64,000 nt of DNA from Vibrio atlanticus (GTDB taxonomy: Bacteria > Pseudomonadota > Gammaproteobacteria > Enterobacterales > Vibrionaceae): contig NZ_AP025460.1 in assembly GCF_024347315.1 (NCBI RefSeq), forward strand, positions 1,426,001-1,490,000. The letters are read 5' to 3'. Below the pieces are notes generated by a model. It did not search any database and was not told the DNA's origin. It was given only the letters and a program-made list of their open reading frames with translations. A program made the position numbers and the translations under genes. Each line of letters opens with the position of its first letter. The stretch's first letter is position 1. This document shows positions 20,490-28,950 of this stretch, one piece after another.

Positions 20490-21422
20490 TTATAGAGACA
20501 AATCAGGGGTCGCTTCTAGAGGAATGATAGCACCTGGATGCTGAATCACAGTCCCTGCCACAATGTGACCTGCTAATGCTGCATCACGCGCATTGCCACC
20601 GCTCAAGCGTTTAGCCAAGAAGCCTGCACTGAACGAATCGCCAGCCGCTGTTGTATCAACGATGCTGTCTACTGGGTTTGGTGCAACGTACTGAGCACTT
20701 TGGCTTTCAACCACTAGGCAGTCTTTCGCGCCACGCTTAATGATGATCTCTTTCACACCAGACTCAGACGTACGTGCAATACACTGTTCAATGCTTTCGT
20801 CACCGTACAGCTCTTGCTCGTCATCGAACGTCAGTAGCGCTGTGTCGGTGTACTTAAGCATCTTCAAGTACCAAGAAATCGCTTCTTGTTGGCTTTCCCA
20901 AAGTTTTGGACGAAAGTTATTGTCGAAGAATACTTGGCCGCCTTGAGCTTTGAATTTGTCTAAGAAGCTGAATAGCTGTGCGCGTCCGTTCTCTGTCAAG
21001 ATAGCAAGCGTAATACCACTTAGGTAAACCGCGTCAAAAGAAAATAGCTTATCAAGTAGAGCTGGCGTGTCTTGCTGGTCAAACATGAATTTTGCTGCAG
21101 CATCATTACGCCAGTAGTGGAAACTGCGTTCACCAGTTTCATCGGTCTCGATGTAGTAAAGCCCTGGTTGTTTGTGATCAAGCTGAGCAATTAAGCTAGT
21201 GTCGATACCTTCCGCTTGCCACTTTTCTAACATGTCGGTACTGAATGGGTCAGTGCCTAGTGCTGTTACGTAGCTCGTGTTGATATCTTGTTCTTTTGTT
21301 AAGCGAGACAAGTAAAGTGCTGTATTCAGTGTATCGCCACCAAAACTCTGCTGAAGCCCGTCTTTTTTCTGTTGTAGCTCAACCATGCACTCGCCAATGA
21401 CCGCGATGTTTAATGATTTCAT
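20490..21422 (-). CDS. kdgK: 2-keto-3-deoxygluconate kinase (PfkB family)
   Basis: Phosphorylates KDG to KDPG with ATP. The 310-residue protein has the PfkB N-terminal sugar-binding glycines (FGGDTLNTA, about residues 27-35) and the C-terminal PfkB signature DTTAAGDSFSAGF (256-268), with D262 as the expected catalytic base. It sits between kdgF and eda on the minus strand, the natural order for ketonisation, phosphorylation and aldol cleavage. The 34-bp gap to kdgF supports one operon. PfkB kinases are hard to assign by sequence alone, but the neighbouring genes make KDG the clear substrate. Confidence 0.93.
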   Translation of the reverse strand: MKSLNIAVIGECMVELQQKKDGLQQSFGGDTLNTALYLSRLTKEQDINTSYVTALGTDPFSTDMLEKWQAEGIDTSLIAQLDHKQPGLYYIETDETGERSFHYWRNDAAAKFMFDQQDTPALLDKLFSFDAVYLSGITLAILTENGRAQLFSFLDKFKAQGGQVFFDNNFRPKLWESQQEAISWYLKMLKYTDTALLTFDDEQELYGDESIEQCIARTSESGVKEIIIKRGAKDCLVVESQSAQYVAPNPVDSIVDTTAAGDSFSAGFLAKRLSGGNARDAALAGHIVAGTVIQHPGAIIPLEATPDLSL

Positions 21423-21456
21423 ATGCTTACCTTAGCAACTGAGGTTGCGCTAGTTA

Positions 21457-21792
21457 TTATTTTAGGAAATCTTCACGCGCAGGATTGAAGATATCAAGAA
21501 GGATGCTGTCTTGCTCTAGAGCAACGGCGCCGTGCATCATGTGTTTACGCGCGAAGTAAGCATCGCCTTCTTTAAGCACTTTCTTTTCTCCTTCGATTTC
21601 AGCTTCGAAGCTACCACGAACAACATAACCGATTTGGTCGTGAATTTCGTGAGTATGAGGATGGCCAATTGCGCCCTTATCAAAACATAGGTGTACAGCC
21701 ATAAGATCGTCAGTGTACGCGACGATTTTACGCTTGATACCACCGCCCAATTCTTCCCATGGGTTTTCATCTAGAATAAAGAAAGAGTTCAT
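21457..21792 (-). CDS. kdgF: KdgF, unsaturated uronate ketonisation cupin
   Basis: A 111-residue single cupin. KdgF enzymes catalyse conversion of the 4,5-unsaturated monouronate released by alginate and pectin lyases into the linear ketonised sugar, a step that otherwise runs slowly without enzyme. The metal-binding residues known for the family fall at H46, H48, Q53 and H87 (motifs HPHTHEIHDQ and RKHMMHG), the same numbers as in described KdgF proteins. It is the first gene of the kdgF-kdgK-eda run and is divergent from the PL17 lyase pair, whose product is its substrate. Confidence 0.93.
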   Translation of the reverse strand: MNSFFILDENPWEELGGGIKRKIVAYTDDLMAVHLCFDKGAIGHPHTHEIHDQIGYVVRGSFEAEIEGEKKVLKEGDAYFARKHMMHGAVALEQDSILLDIFNPAREDFLK

Positions 21793-21863
21793 TGTGTATC
21801 TCCTAATCTGTTTAAATCTTTTAAGTGTTACTTAACTGTGTTCATCATAAGGGAATGAGTTTA

Positions 21864-21876
21864 ATTGTAATACAAT
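21864..21876. promoter_or_regulatory. Perfect operator palindrome upstream of kdgF
   Basis: ATTGTA-A-TACAAT is an exact palindrome 72 bp upstream of the kdgF start. It is the best copy of the motif found at several promoters of this locus and fits the FadR/GntR consensus TnGTnnnACnA. Confidence 0.7.
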
Positions 21877-21889
21877 ATATCTAGAGTTG

Positions 21890-21905
21890 TGTGATGTTGA
21901 TCAAG
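21890..21905. promoter_or_regulatory. Candidate CRP site
   Basis: TGTGA-TGTTGA-TCAAG matches the CRP layout TGTGA-N6-TCACA with a perfect left half and three of five bases in the right half. It lies between the two operator copies, which would suit catabolite control of both divergent transcripts. Confidence 0.4.
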
Positions 21906-22045
21906 CGATACTTTATATATCGCAAATAAATCAACAACTTAACAAATGCCTGATATTTAGTGTTATCTATTCATATCAATGGCTTATGCGGGTTTATGTG
22001 ATTCTGCTCATCATTTTGCGACGAACAGGTACAATTAAAGCTAAT

Positions 22046-22058
22046 ATTGTATTACTTT
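22046..22058. promoter_or_regulatory. Operator-like site upstream of the PL17 lyases
   Basis: ATTGTA-T-TACTTT has a perfect left half and a degenerate right half of the locus palindrome, 66 bp upstream of the lyase ATG at 22125. Confidence 0.5.
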
Positions 22059-22124
22059 ATATGGAGTTTGAAAATTTAATCAAAGTTTAAACCGATAAAC
22101 TCTTTATTGAGGGTGACAAAGAAT

Positions 22125-24323
22125 ATGACGACTAAACCAGTATTGTTGACTGAAGCAGAAATAGAGCAACTTCACCTTGAAGTGGGCCGTTCTAGCTTAA
22201 TGGGCAAAACCATTGCAGCGAACGCGAAAGACCTAGAAGCGTTCATGTGCTTACCTATTGATGTTCCTGGTCACGGAGAAGCGGGTGGTTACGAGCATAA
22301 CCGCCATAAGCAAAACTACACGTACATGAACTTAGCTGGTCGCATGTTCTTGATCACTAAAGAGCAAAAGTACGCTGACTTTGTTACAGAACTACTAGAA
22401 GAATACGCAGACAAATATCTAACGTTTGATTACCACGTACAGAAAAACACTAACCCTACAGGTCGTTTGTTCCACCAAATCTTGAACGAACACTGCTGGT
22501 TAATGTTCTCAAGTTTGGCTTACTCTTGTGTTGCTTCAACACTGACACAAGAGCAGCGTGACAACATTGAATCGCGCATTTTCGAACCAATGCTAGAAAT
22601 GTTTACGGTTAAATACGCACACGACTTCGACCGCATTCACAACCACGGTATTTGGGCAGTAGCCGCTGTGGGTATCTGTGGTCTTGCTCTAGGCAAGCGC
22701 GAGTACCTTGAAATGTCAGTGTACGGCATCGACCGTAACGATACTGGCGGCTTTCTAGCGCAAATTTCTCAATTGTTTGCACCTTCTGGTTACTACATGG
22801 AAGGTCCTTACTACCACCGCTACGCAATTCGTCCAACGTGTGTATTCGCGGAAGTGATTCACCGTCATATGCCTGAAGTAGATATCTACAACTACAAAGG
22901 CGGCGTGATTGGTAACACGGTACAAGCCATGCTTGCGACGGCTTATCCGAACGGTGAGTTCCCGGCTCTGAATGATGCTTCTCGTACAATGGGTATCACA
23001 GACATGGGTGTTCAGGTTGCAGTCAGTGTTTACAGTAAGCACTACTCTTCAGCTGAGGGTGTTGACCAAAACATTCTGGGTATGGCGAAGATTCAAGACG
23101 CAGTATGGATGCACCCATGTGGTCTTGAGTTATCTAAAGCATACGAAGCGGCTTCTGCTGAAAAAGAAATCGGCATGCCTTTCTGGCCAAGTGTTGAATT
23201 GAACGAAGGCCCTGAAGGTCACAACGGCGCGCAAGGTTTTATCCGCATGCAGGATAAGAAAGGCGACGTTTCTCAGTTAGTGATGAACTACGGCCAACAC
23301 GGCATGGGTCACGGCAACTTCGATACGCTGGGTATTTCTTTCTTCAACCGCGGTCAAGAAGTACTACGTGAATACGGCTTCTGCCGTTGGGTGAACGTTG
23401 AGCCAAAATTCGGCGGTCGTTACCTAGATGAAAACAAATCTTACGCACGTCAAACGATTGCTCATAATGCAGTAACCATTGATGAAAAATGTCAGAATAA
23501 CTTTGACGTTGAGCGTGCAGACTCAGTACACGGCTTGCCTCACTTCTTTAAAGTAGAAGGCGAGCAAATCAACGGCATGAGTGCATTTGCTAACGATCAT
23601 TACGAAGGTTTTGACATGCAACGCAGCGTGTTCATGCTAAACCTTGAAGAATTGGAATCTCCGCTACTATTAGACCTTTACCGTTTAGATTCTGAGAAAG
23701 GCGGCGAAGGCGAGCATCAATACGACTACTCACACCAATATCAAGGTCAGATTGTTCGCACTAACTTTGAATACCAAGCAAACAAAGAGCTGAACACGCT
23801 AGGTGAAGACTTCGGTTACCAACACCTATGGAACGTCGCAAGCGGTGAAGTGAAGGGCACAGCACTGGTAAGCTGGCTACAGAACAACACCTACTACACG
23901 TGGCTAGGTGCAACGTCTAACGACAATGCTGAAGTTGTCTTTACTCGCACTGGTGCTAACGATCCAAGCTTCAACCTACGTTCAGAGCCTGCATTCATTT
24001 TGCGTAGCAAAGGCGAAACAACACTGTTCGCTTCTGTTCTAGAAACGCACGGTTACTTCAACGAAGAATTCGAGCAATCAGTTAATGCACGTGGTGTTGT
24101 GAAAGACATCAAAGTAGTGGCTCACACCAATGTCGGTTCGGTAGTTGAGATCACCACAGAGAAATCAAACGTGACAGTGATGATCAGCAACCAACTTGGC
24201 GCGACTGTGAGCACTGAACACAAAGTAGAACTGAACGGTAAAGTATACAGCTGGACAGGCTTCTACTCAGTAGAAACAATTTTAAACCCAGAATTAGCAA
24301 GCACAGCAGAGCAGGGGAAATAA
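22125..24323 (+). CDS. Oligoalginate lyase, polysaccharide lyase family 17 (first copy)
   Basis: Exolytic oligoalginate lyase that releases unsaturated monouronate from alginate oligomers. No signal peptide is visible, so it should act in the cytosol. Using ATG at 22125 the protein has 732 residues: an alpha-toroid alginate-lyase domain followed by a heparinase II/III-like beta-sandwich. Expected catalytic residues of the PL17 fold lie in HNHG (N173, H174) and EGPYYHRY (Y229/Y230). An in-frame TTG at 22107 gives a longer frame, but ATG at 22125 has GAGG upstream and aligns exactly with the paralogue's N-terminus (MTTKPVLL against MSYQPLLL). It is 2 bp upstream of a second PL17 gene and probably forms an operon with it. 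It corresponds to the OalB/OalC type of V. splendidus; which one cannot be told here. Confidence 0.93.
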   Translation: MTTKPVLLTEAEIEQLHLEVGRSSLMGKTIAANAKDLEAFMCLPIDVPGHGEAGGYEHNRHKQNYTYMNLAGRMFLITKEQKYADFVTELLEEYADKYLTFDYHVQKNTNPTGRLFHQILNEHCWLMFSSLAYSCVASTLTQEQRDNIESRIFEPMLEMFTVKYAHDFDRIHNHGIWAVAAVGICGLALGKREYLEMSVYGIDRNDTGGFLAQISQLFAPSGYYMEGPYYHRYAIRPTCVFAEVIHRHMPEVDIYNYKGGVIGNTVQAMLATAYPNGEFPALNDASRTMGITDMGVQVAVSVYSKHYSSAEGVDQNILGMAKIQDAVWMHPCGLELSKAYEAASAEKEIGMPFWPSVELNEGPEGHNGAQGFIRMQDKKGDVSQLVMNYGQHGMGHGNFDTLGISFFNRGQEVLREYGFCRWVNVEPKFGGRYLDENKSYARQTIAHNAVTIDEKCQNNFDVERADSVHGLPHFFKVEGEQINGMSAFANDHYEGFDMQRSVFMLNLEELESPLLLDLYRLDSEKGGEGEHQYDYSHQYQGQIVRTNFEYQANKELNTLGEDFGYQHLWNVASGEVKGTALVSWLQNNTYYTWLGATSNDNAEVVFTRTGANDPSFNLRSEPAFILRSKGETTLFASVLETHGYFNEEFEQSVNARGVVKDIKVVAHTNVGSVVEITTEKSNVTVMISNQLGATVSTEHKVELNGKVYSWTGFYSVETILNPELASTAEQGK

Positions 24324-24325
24324 TA

Positions 24326-26479
24326 ATGAGCTATCAACCACTTTTACTTAACTTTGAGGAAGCAGCAGAGCTTCGTAAAGAACTTGGCAAGGATAGCCTT
24401 TTAGGTAACGCACTGACTCGCGATATTAAACAAACTGACGCTTACATGGCGGAAGTTGGCATTGAAGTTCCAGGTCACGGTGAAGGCGGCGGCTACGAAC
24501 ATAACCGTCATAAACAAAACTACATCCACATGGATCTAGCGGGTCGTTTGTTCCTTATCACTGAGGAAACAAAGTACCGTGATTACATCGTTGATATGTT
24601 AACTGCGTACGCGAAGGTGTACCCAACACTTGAAAGTAACGTAAGCCGTGACTCTAACCCTCCGGGTAAGCTGTTCCACCAAACGTTGAACGAAAATATG
24701 TGGATGCTTTACGCTTCTTGTGCGTACAGCTGCATCTACCACACCATTTCTGAAGAACAAAAGCGTCTGATTGAAGACGATCTTCTTAAGCAAATGATCG
24801 AAATGTTTGTTGTTACTTACGCACACGACTTCGATATCGTACACAACCACGGCTTATGGGCTGTGGCAGCGGTAGGTATCTGTGGTTACGCAATCAACGA
24901 TCAAGAGTCAGTAGACAAAGCGCTTTACGGCCTGAAACTCGACAAAGTAAGCGGCGGTTTCTTAGCGCAACTTGACCAACTGTTTTCGCCAGACGGCTAC
25001 TACATGGAAGGTCCTTACTACCACCGTTTCTCACTACGTCCAATCTACTTGTTCGCAGAAGCGATTGAACGTCGTCAGCCAGATCTTGGTATTTACGAAT
25101 TCAACGACTCAGTGATCAAGACAACGTCTTACGCGGTATTCAAAACGGCATTCCCAGACGGTACATTGCCAGCTCTGAACGATTCATCGAAGACGATTTC
25201 TATTAACGATGAAGGCGTTATTATGGCAACGTCTGTGTGTTACCACCGCTATGAGCAGACTGAAACTTTACTTGGTATGGCTAATCACCAACAAGATGTT
25301 TGGGTCCATGCTTCAGGTAAAACGCTATCTGACGCTGTCAATGCAGCAGACGACATCAAAGCATTCAACTGGGGTAGCCTGTTTGTAACGGACGGGCCTG
25401 AAGGCGAAAAAGGCGGCGTAAGCATTCTTCGTCACCGTGACGAACAAGACGACGACACGATGGCGTTGATCTGGTTTGGTCAGCACGGCAGCGATCACCA
25501 GTACCACTCTGCGCTAGACCACGGTCACTACGATGGGCTACACCTAAGCGTATTCAACCGTGGCCACGAAGTGCTGCACGATTACGGCTTCGGTCGCTGG
25601 GTAAACGTTGAGCCTAAGTTTGGCGGTCGTTACATCCCAGAGAACAAGTCTTACTGTAAGCAGACAGTTGCTCACAACACAGTAACGGTTGATCAGAAAA
25701 CACAGAACAACTTCGATACGGCATTGGCTGAATCTAAGTTTGGTCAGAAGCACTTCTTCGTAGCAGACGACCAGTCTCTGCAAGGTATGAGCGGCACAAT
25801 TTCTGAGTACTACACCGGCGTAGACATGCAACGCAGCGTGATTCTTGCTGAACTTCCTGAGTTCGAGAAGCCACTAGTTATCGATGTATACCGCATCGAA
25901 GCTGACGCTGAACACCAGTACGACCTACCCGTTCACCACTCGGGTCAAATCATCCGTACTGACTTCGACTACAACATCGAAAGCACGCTGAAGCCGCTAG
26001 GTGAAGACAACGGTTACCAGCACTTATGGAACGTTGCTTCAGGCAAAGTGAACCAAGAGGGCTCTCTGGTGAGCTGGCTACATGACAGCAGCTACTACAG
26101 CCTAGTAACCAGCGCGAATGCGGGCAGTGAAGTAATCTTTGCTCGCACTGGTGCTAACGATCCAGACTTTAACCTTAAGAGTGAGCCTGCGCTTATCTTA
26201 CGTCAGTCTGGTCAAAACCACGTGTTTGCTTCTGTACTAGAAACGCATGGTTACTTTAACGAGTCTATCGAAGCCTCTGTAGGCGCTCGTGGTCTGGTTA
26301 AATCAGTGTCTGTTGTGGGCCATAACAGTGTCGGGACTGTTGTTCGCATTCAGACTACTTCTGGTAACACTTACCATTACGGTATTTCAAACCAAGCTGA
26401 AGACACGCAGCAAGCAACTCACACTGTTGAGTTCGCGGGAGAGGCATACTCGTGGGAAGGATCATTTGCTCAACTGTAA
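24326..26479 (+). CDS. Oligoalginate lyase, polysaccharide lyase family 17 (second copy)
   Basis: A 717-residue paralogue of the preceding gene, starting 2 bp after its stop with the ribosome site AGGGGA. It keeps the same PL17 landmarks: GGYEHNRHKQNY near residues 55-66, HNHG (N174, H175) and EGPYYHRF (Y231/Y232), then the heparinase-like C-terminal domain. No signal peptide is visible, so it is cytosolic. The two copies are clearly homologous along their whole length but diverged, which suggests an old duplication with different oligomer preference, as described for the OalB and OalC enzymes of V. splendidus. The specific preference cannot be read from sequence. Confidence 0.92.
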   Translation: MSYQPLLLNFEEAAELRKELGKDSLLGNALTRDIKQTDAYMAEVGIEVPGHGEGGGYEHNRHKQNYIHMDLAGRLFLITEETKYRDYIVDMLTAYAKVYPTLESNVSRDSNPPGKLFHQTLNENMWMLYASCAYSCIYHTISEEQKRLIEDDLLKQMIEMFVVTYAHDFDIVHNHGLWAVAAVGICGYAINDQESVDKALYGLKLDKVSGGFLAQLDQLFSPDGYYMEGPYYHRFSLRPIYLFAEAIERRQPDLGIYEFNDSVIKTTSYAVFKTAFPDGTLPALNDSSKTISINDEGVIMATSVCYHRYEQTETLLGMANHQQDVWVHASGKTLSDAVNAADDIKAFNWGSLFVTDGPEGEKGGVSILRHRDEQDDDTMALIWFGQHGSDHQYHSALDHGHYDGLHLSVFNRGHEVLHDYGFGRWVNVEPKFGGRYIPENKSYCKQTVAHNTVTVDQKTQNNFDTALAESKFGQKHFFVADDQSLQGMSGTISEYYTGVDMQRSVILAELPEFEKPLVIDVYRIEADAEHQYDLPVHHSGQIIRTDFDYNIESTLKPLGEDNGYQHLWNVASGKVNQEGSLVSWLHDSSYYSLVTSANAGSEVIFARTGANDPDFNLKSEPALILRQSGQNHVFASVLETHGYFNESIEASVGARGLVKSVSVVGHNSVGTVVRIQTTSGNTYHYGISNQAEDTQQATHTVEFAGEAYSWEGSFAQL

Positions 26480-26486
26480 ATGATTA

Positions 26487-26648
26487 ATACCAATCACAGT
26501 AAGTAAGTGATCAGAAATAGCGCAGGAAAAAAGCTTGAGAACAAGGCGGAATTTTTCGATAAGTAGTTATTCTACAATCAAAAATTCTAACGAAGTTGTC
26601 GAGCTTTTTAACAAGTTAGGATGACCAGTTATTTACTACGATTGGTAT
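26487..26648. repeat. Vibrio-type intergenic inverted-repeat element (162 bp)
   Basis: The element is bounded by ATACCAATC at the left and its exact inverse GATTGGTAT at the right. It carries an internal imperfect inverted repeat (GAATTTTTCGAT against AATCAAAAATTC). I recognise this general layout as a dispersed non-coding element of Vibrio and related genera; it has no coding potential. It begins 8 bp after the second lyase stop codon and could fold in the 3' end of that transcript. Confidence 0.65.
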
Positions 26649-26784
26649 AACATACATGCTGTTTAACGAGGGCATGTATTGATGTGGTGCTTTGCGGGAA
26701 CGAAGCATCACATTGAAATTCAGTCGTGATTGAAAAATCGTTCGTTGATACCAACAACGACTGAAACATCGGGAATAAGTCAAA

Positions 26785-26818
26785 CCGAGTAACTCACTGC
26801 GAGTTGCTCGGTTTTTTT
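26785..26818 (+). terminator. Rho-independent terminator downstream of the PL17 operon
   Basis: An 11-bp stem, CCGAGTAACTC/GAGTTGCTCGG (one wobble pair), with a 5-nt loop is followed by seven T. It lies about 300 bp after the lyase stop, beyond the inverted-repeat element, so the lyase transcript may include that element. Confidence 0.8.
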
Positions 26819-26855
26819 ATGTGTGTAGGAAACAAATGGAACGTTCAACAAACAA

Positions 26856-26880
26856 AAAGCCTACTCAGTGAGTAGGCTTT
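26856..26880 (-). terminator. Perfect hairpin, possible minus-strand terminator
   Basis: An 11-bp perfect stem AAAGCCTACTC/GAGTAGGCTTT with a 3-nt loop. On the minus strand it is followed by five T. No minus-strand gene is evident immediately upstream of it, so its role is unclear. Confidence 0.5.
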
Positions 26881-26894
26881 GATCTTATTGACTA

Positions 26895-27169
26895 GGGCGT
26901 GTTGACTTTTCGCGGTTAAATTTTGTTCGGATGGGGACGCCTAGTCAAAATCGTTTTAGGCGCGGCGAAGAGTATGTAGCCTAGCATTCTAAGCAAATAT
27001 TCTTCAACAAAGCATAAAACGATTTTAGCCGAACCCTCGGGCAGCTCTTGTGGTTCATTTCTACAGCGTTATCGGCTTTTCATGTAGGCCAGCTACACGT
27101 CAAAGCCTCTTCCTTGTATAAATTTTCCACAAGATGCTGCAAAACCCAGCTCGAAAGATCAACAGCCCC
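26895..27169. mobile_element. 275-bp MITE with IS5-type ends
   Basis: The left end GGGCGTGTTGACTTTTCG and the inverted right end GGGGCTGTTGATCTTTCG resemble the terminal repeats of the IS5-family element at 51001-51883 (GGGCGTGTTGATCTTT). TA dinucleotides flank both sides (26893-26894 and 27170-27171), as with that IS. No transposase frame is present, so it is best read as a non-autonomous element mobilised by such an IS. Confidence 0.65.
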
Positions 27170-27171
27170 TA

Positions 27172-27786
27172 AATTTAGAGAAACGTTCAATGCTGCAGCG
27201 GCGCATTGACAACGAAACGATTTAACAAAATGAACGTTGTTATCTGGTTCTGCGAGTATTGTTACGATAACTTCCAATGACTTTTAGTGCTTATAAGTAA
27301 TACAATTGATGGTGTTGTATTGTCCGAAATTTATTACTTACTGGATAAGGTTGTTGAAAAATGACAGTGTTTTTGCCGCATTATTCTTGACTCAGCAAGT
27401 TCTTGTTGTGAGCTACTCTAGTACCTTTAGGGGGCAGGGAAAGGTGTCAGACGCTTTGATTTATTGGGGGGAACTTTAAGAGTGTGCCTGACTCATTTTT
27501 CTTTGGTCAGAACGATAGGAATGTACACTAATTAAACCTATCAAGCTTTATCTGTAAGTGATTTACTGATTCGTATCCGGTTAGATATTGTCGGATATGA
27601 AGGACGAAAGACTGAGTTGCTATCTGATTTGTCACTTATTAATCACAAGACCTATTCTTTGGGTTTATATGAGGCCAATTCGATAAGTGATGTCAGTATT
27701 CGCATTCGAAATTCATGCGCTGGATCACGCACGAAAGTCCTAAAACGGTTGCCTTAGCGGATTCGGCTAGTTATTATAATGAGCAT
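27172..27786. other. Gene-free stretch upstream of dehR
   Basis: No convincing gene is seen in about 600 bp. The stretch has a TACAA/TTGTA inverted pair (27301-27319) that resembles half-sites of the locus operator. GGTGTCAGACGC (about 27443) and GTGTGCCTGACTC (about 27482) look like eroded mobile-element ends, but this is uncertain. Confidence 0.4.
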
Positions 27787-27788
27787 AT

Positions 27789-27803
27789 AATCATACAATA
27801 ACA
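27789..27803. promoter_or_regulatory. Shared 15-bp promoter motif upstream of dehR
   Basis: AATCATACAATAACA ends 15 bp before the dehR ATG and occurs again exactly at 31323-31337 upstream of the first GntR gene. It contains the half-site TACAAT of the locus operator. Confidence 0.45.
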
Positions 27804-27818
27804 TATTTGGAGTTGAAC

Positions 27819-28700
27819 ATGACTAAACCTGTAATCGGTTTCATTGGCCTAGGTCTTATGGGCGGCAACATGGTTGAAAACCTGCAAACACGCGGTTACC
27901 ACGTAAACGTAATGGATCTAAGCGAAGAAGCGATGGCTCGTGTTACTGCTCGTGGCAATGCTACAGCTTTCACTTCCGCTAAAGAGCTTGCAGCTGCAAG
28001 TGATATTGTTCAGTTTTGCCTTACCACCTCTGCTGTTGTTGAAAAAATCGTTTACGGCGAAGACGGTGTTCTAGCGGGCATCAAAGAAGGTGCAGTACTC
28101 GTAGACTTCGGTACGTCTATCCCTGCTTCTACTAAGCAAATCGGTGCAGCTCTTGCTGAAAAAGGCGCGGGTATGATCGACGCACCTCTAGGTCGTACTC
28201 CAGCCCATGCTAAAGATGGTCTTCTGAACATCATGGCTGCTGGCGACATGGAAACTTTCAACAAAGTTAAACCTGTTCTTGAAGAGCAAGGCGAAAACGT
28301 ATTCCACCTAGGCGCTCTAGGTGCTGGGCACGTGACTAAGCTTGTAAACAACTTCATGGGTATGACAACGGTTGCGACTATGTCTCAAGCTTTCGCTGTC
28401 GCTCAACGCGCTGGTGTTGATGGTCAGCAATTGTTTGACATTATGTCTGCAGGTCCATCTAACTCTCCGTTCATGCAATTCTGTAAATTCTACGCGGTAG
28501 ACGGCGAAGAGAAGCTAGGTTTCTCTGTTGCTAACGCAAACAAAGATCTTGGTTACTTCCTTGCTCTTTGCGAAGAACTAGGTACTGAGTCTCTAATCGC
28601 TCAAGGTACCGCAACAAGCCTACAAGCTGCTGTAGATGCTGGCCTTGGTCAAAACGACGTACCAGTAATCTTCGACTACTTCGCTAAACTAGAGAAGTAA
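27819..28700 (+). CDS. dehR: DEH reductase (3-hydroxyisobutyrate dehydrogenase family)
   Basis: NAD(P)H-dependent reduction of 4-deoxy-L-erythro-5-hexoseulose uronate (DEH) to 2-keto-3-deoxygluconate, feeding KdgK. The 293-residue protein has the N-terminal Rossmann motif GFIGLGLMGG (residues 7-16), the substrate-binding region LGRTPAHAKDG (124-134) and the conserved catalytic lysine K174 in HVTKLVNNF. By family it could be named tartronate semialdehyde reductase, but the setting and the close match to my memory of V. splendidus DehR favour DEH. Start: ATG at 27819 has GGAG six bases upstream; an in-frame TTG at 27807 is less likely. It is a single-gene unit with its own terminator. Confidence 0.9.
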   Translation: MTKPVIGFIGLGLMGGNMVENLQTRGYHVNVMDLSEEAMARVTARGNATAFTSAKELAAASDIVQFCLTTSAVVEKIVYGEDGVLAGIKEGAVLVDFGTSIPASTKQIGAALAEKGAGMIDAPLGRTPAHAKDGLLNIMAAGDMETFNKVKPVLEEQGENVFHLGALGAGHVTKLVNNFMGMTTVATMSQAFAVAQRAGVDGQQLFDIMSAGPSNSPFMQFCKFYAVDGEEKLGFSVANANKDLGYFLALCEELGTESLIAQGTATSLQAAVDAGLGQNDVPVIFDYFAKLEK

Positions 28701-28729
28701 TCACGTCGTTTAGACACGGTTGGATAAAG

Positions 28730-28757
28730 AACCTGCTCATTTGAGTGGGTTTTTTTA
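28730..28757 (+). terminator. dehR terminator
   Basis: The stem AACCTGCTCA/TGAGTGGGTT (with mismatched middle bases) is followed by a run of T, about 30 bp after the dehR stop. Confidence 0.75.
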
Positions 28758-28950
28758 TGCTTGTTTTTAGACATTCTTGGAACGATATTTTTTAAGGAAG
28801 TGTACTTAATGCAGCCTTATTCTTTATGGCGTAGCGAAATGTCTAGGCTCTTCGTTTGAGCTATATCGATCTAAATGAGATAAGCCTGAGACTACACAAG
28901 CAGTTCAGACATTTTCTCGGGACAGTAACTTTGTTACTTTTTGATGGCGA

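Larger units (their letters stand above)
21793..22124. promoter_or_regulatory. Divergent promoter region kdgF / PL17 lyases
   Basis: This 332-bp gap drives kdgF leftward and the lyases rightward. It holds a perfect 13-bp palindrome near the kdgF end, a second weaker copy near the lyase end, and a CRP-like site between them. The short open frame inside (21887-22090) has no ribosome site or family resemblance and is not called. Confidence 0.75.

Noticed and set aside
21887..22090. 67-codon open frame in the kdgF/lyase promoter region
   Set aside because: It spans the CRP-like site and one operator, has no ribosome site, and its composition is that of AT-rich intergenic DNA.
19790..26479. Pectin (galacturonate) rather than alginate pathway, since kdgK, eda, kdgF and KdgM also serve pectin
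   Set aside because: The two PL17 lyases and the DehR-type reductase are specific to alginate. No pectate lyase, KduI or KduD is present in the window.
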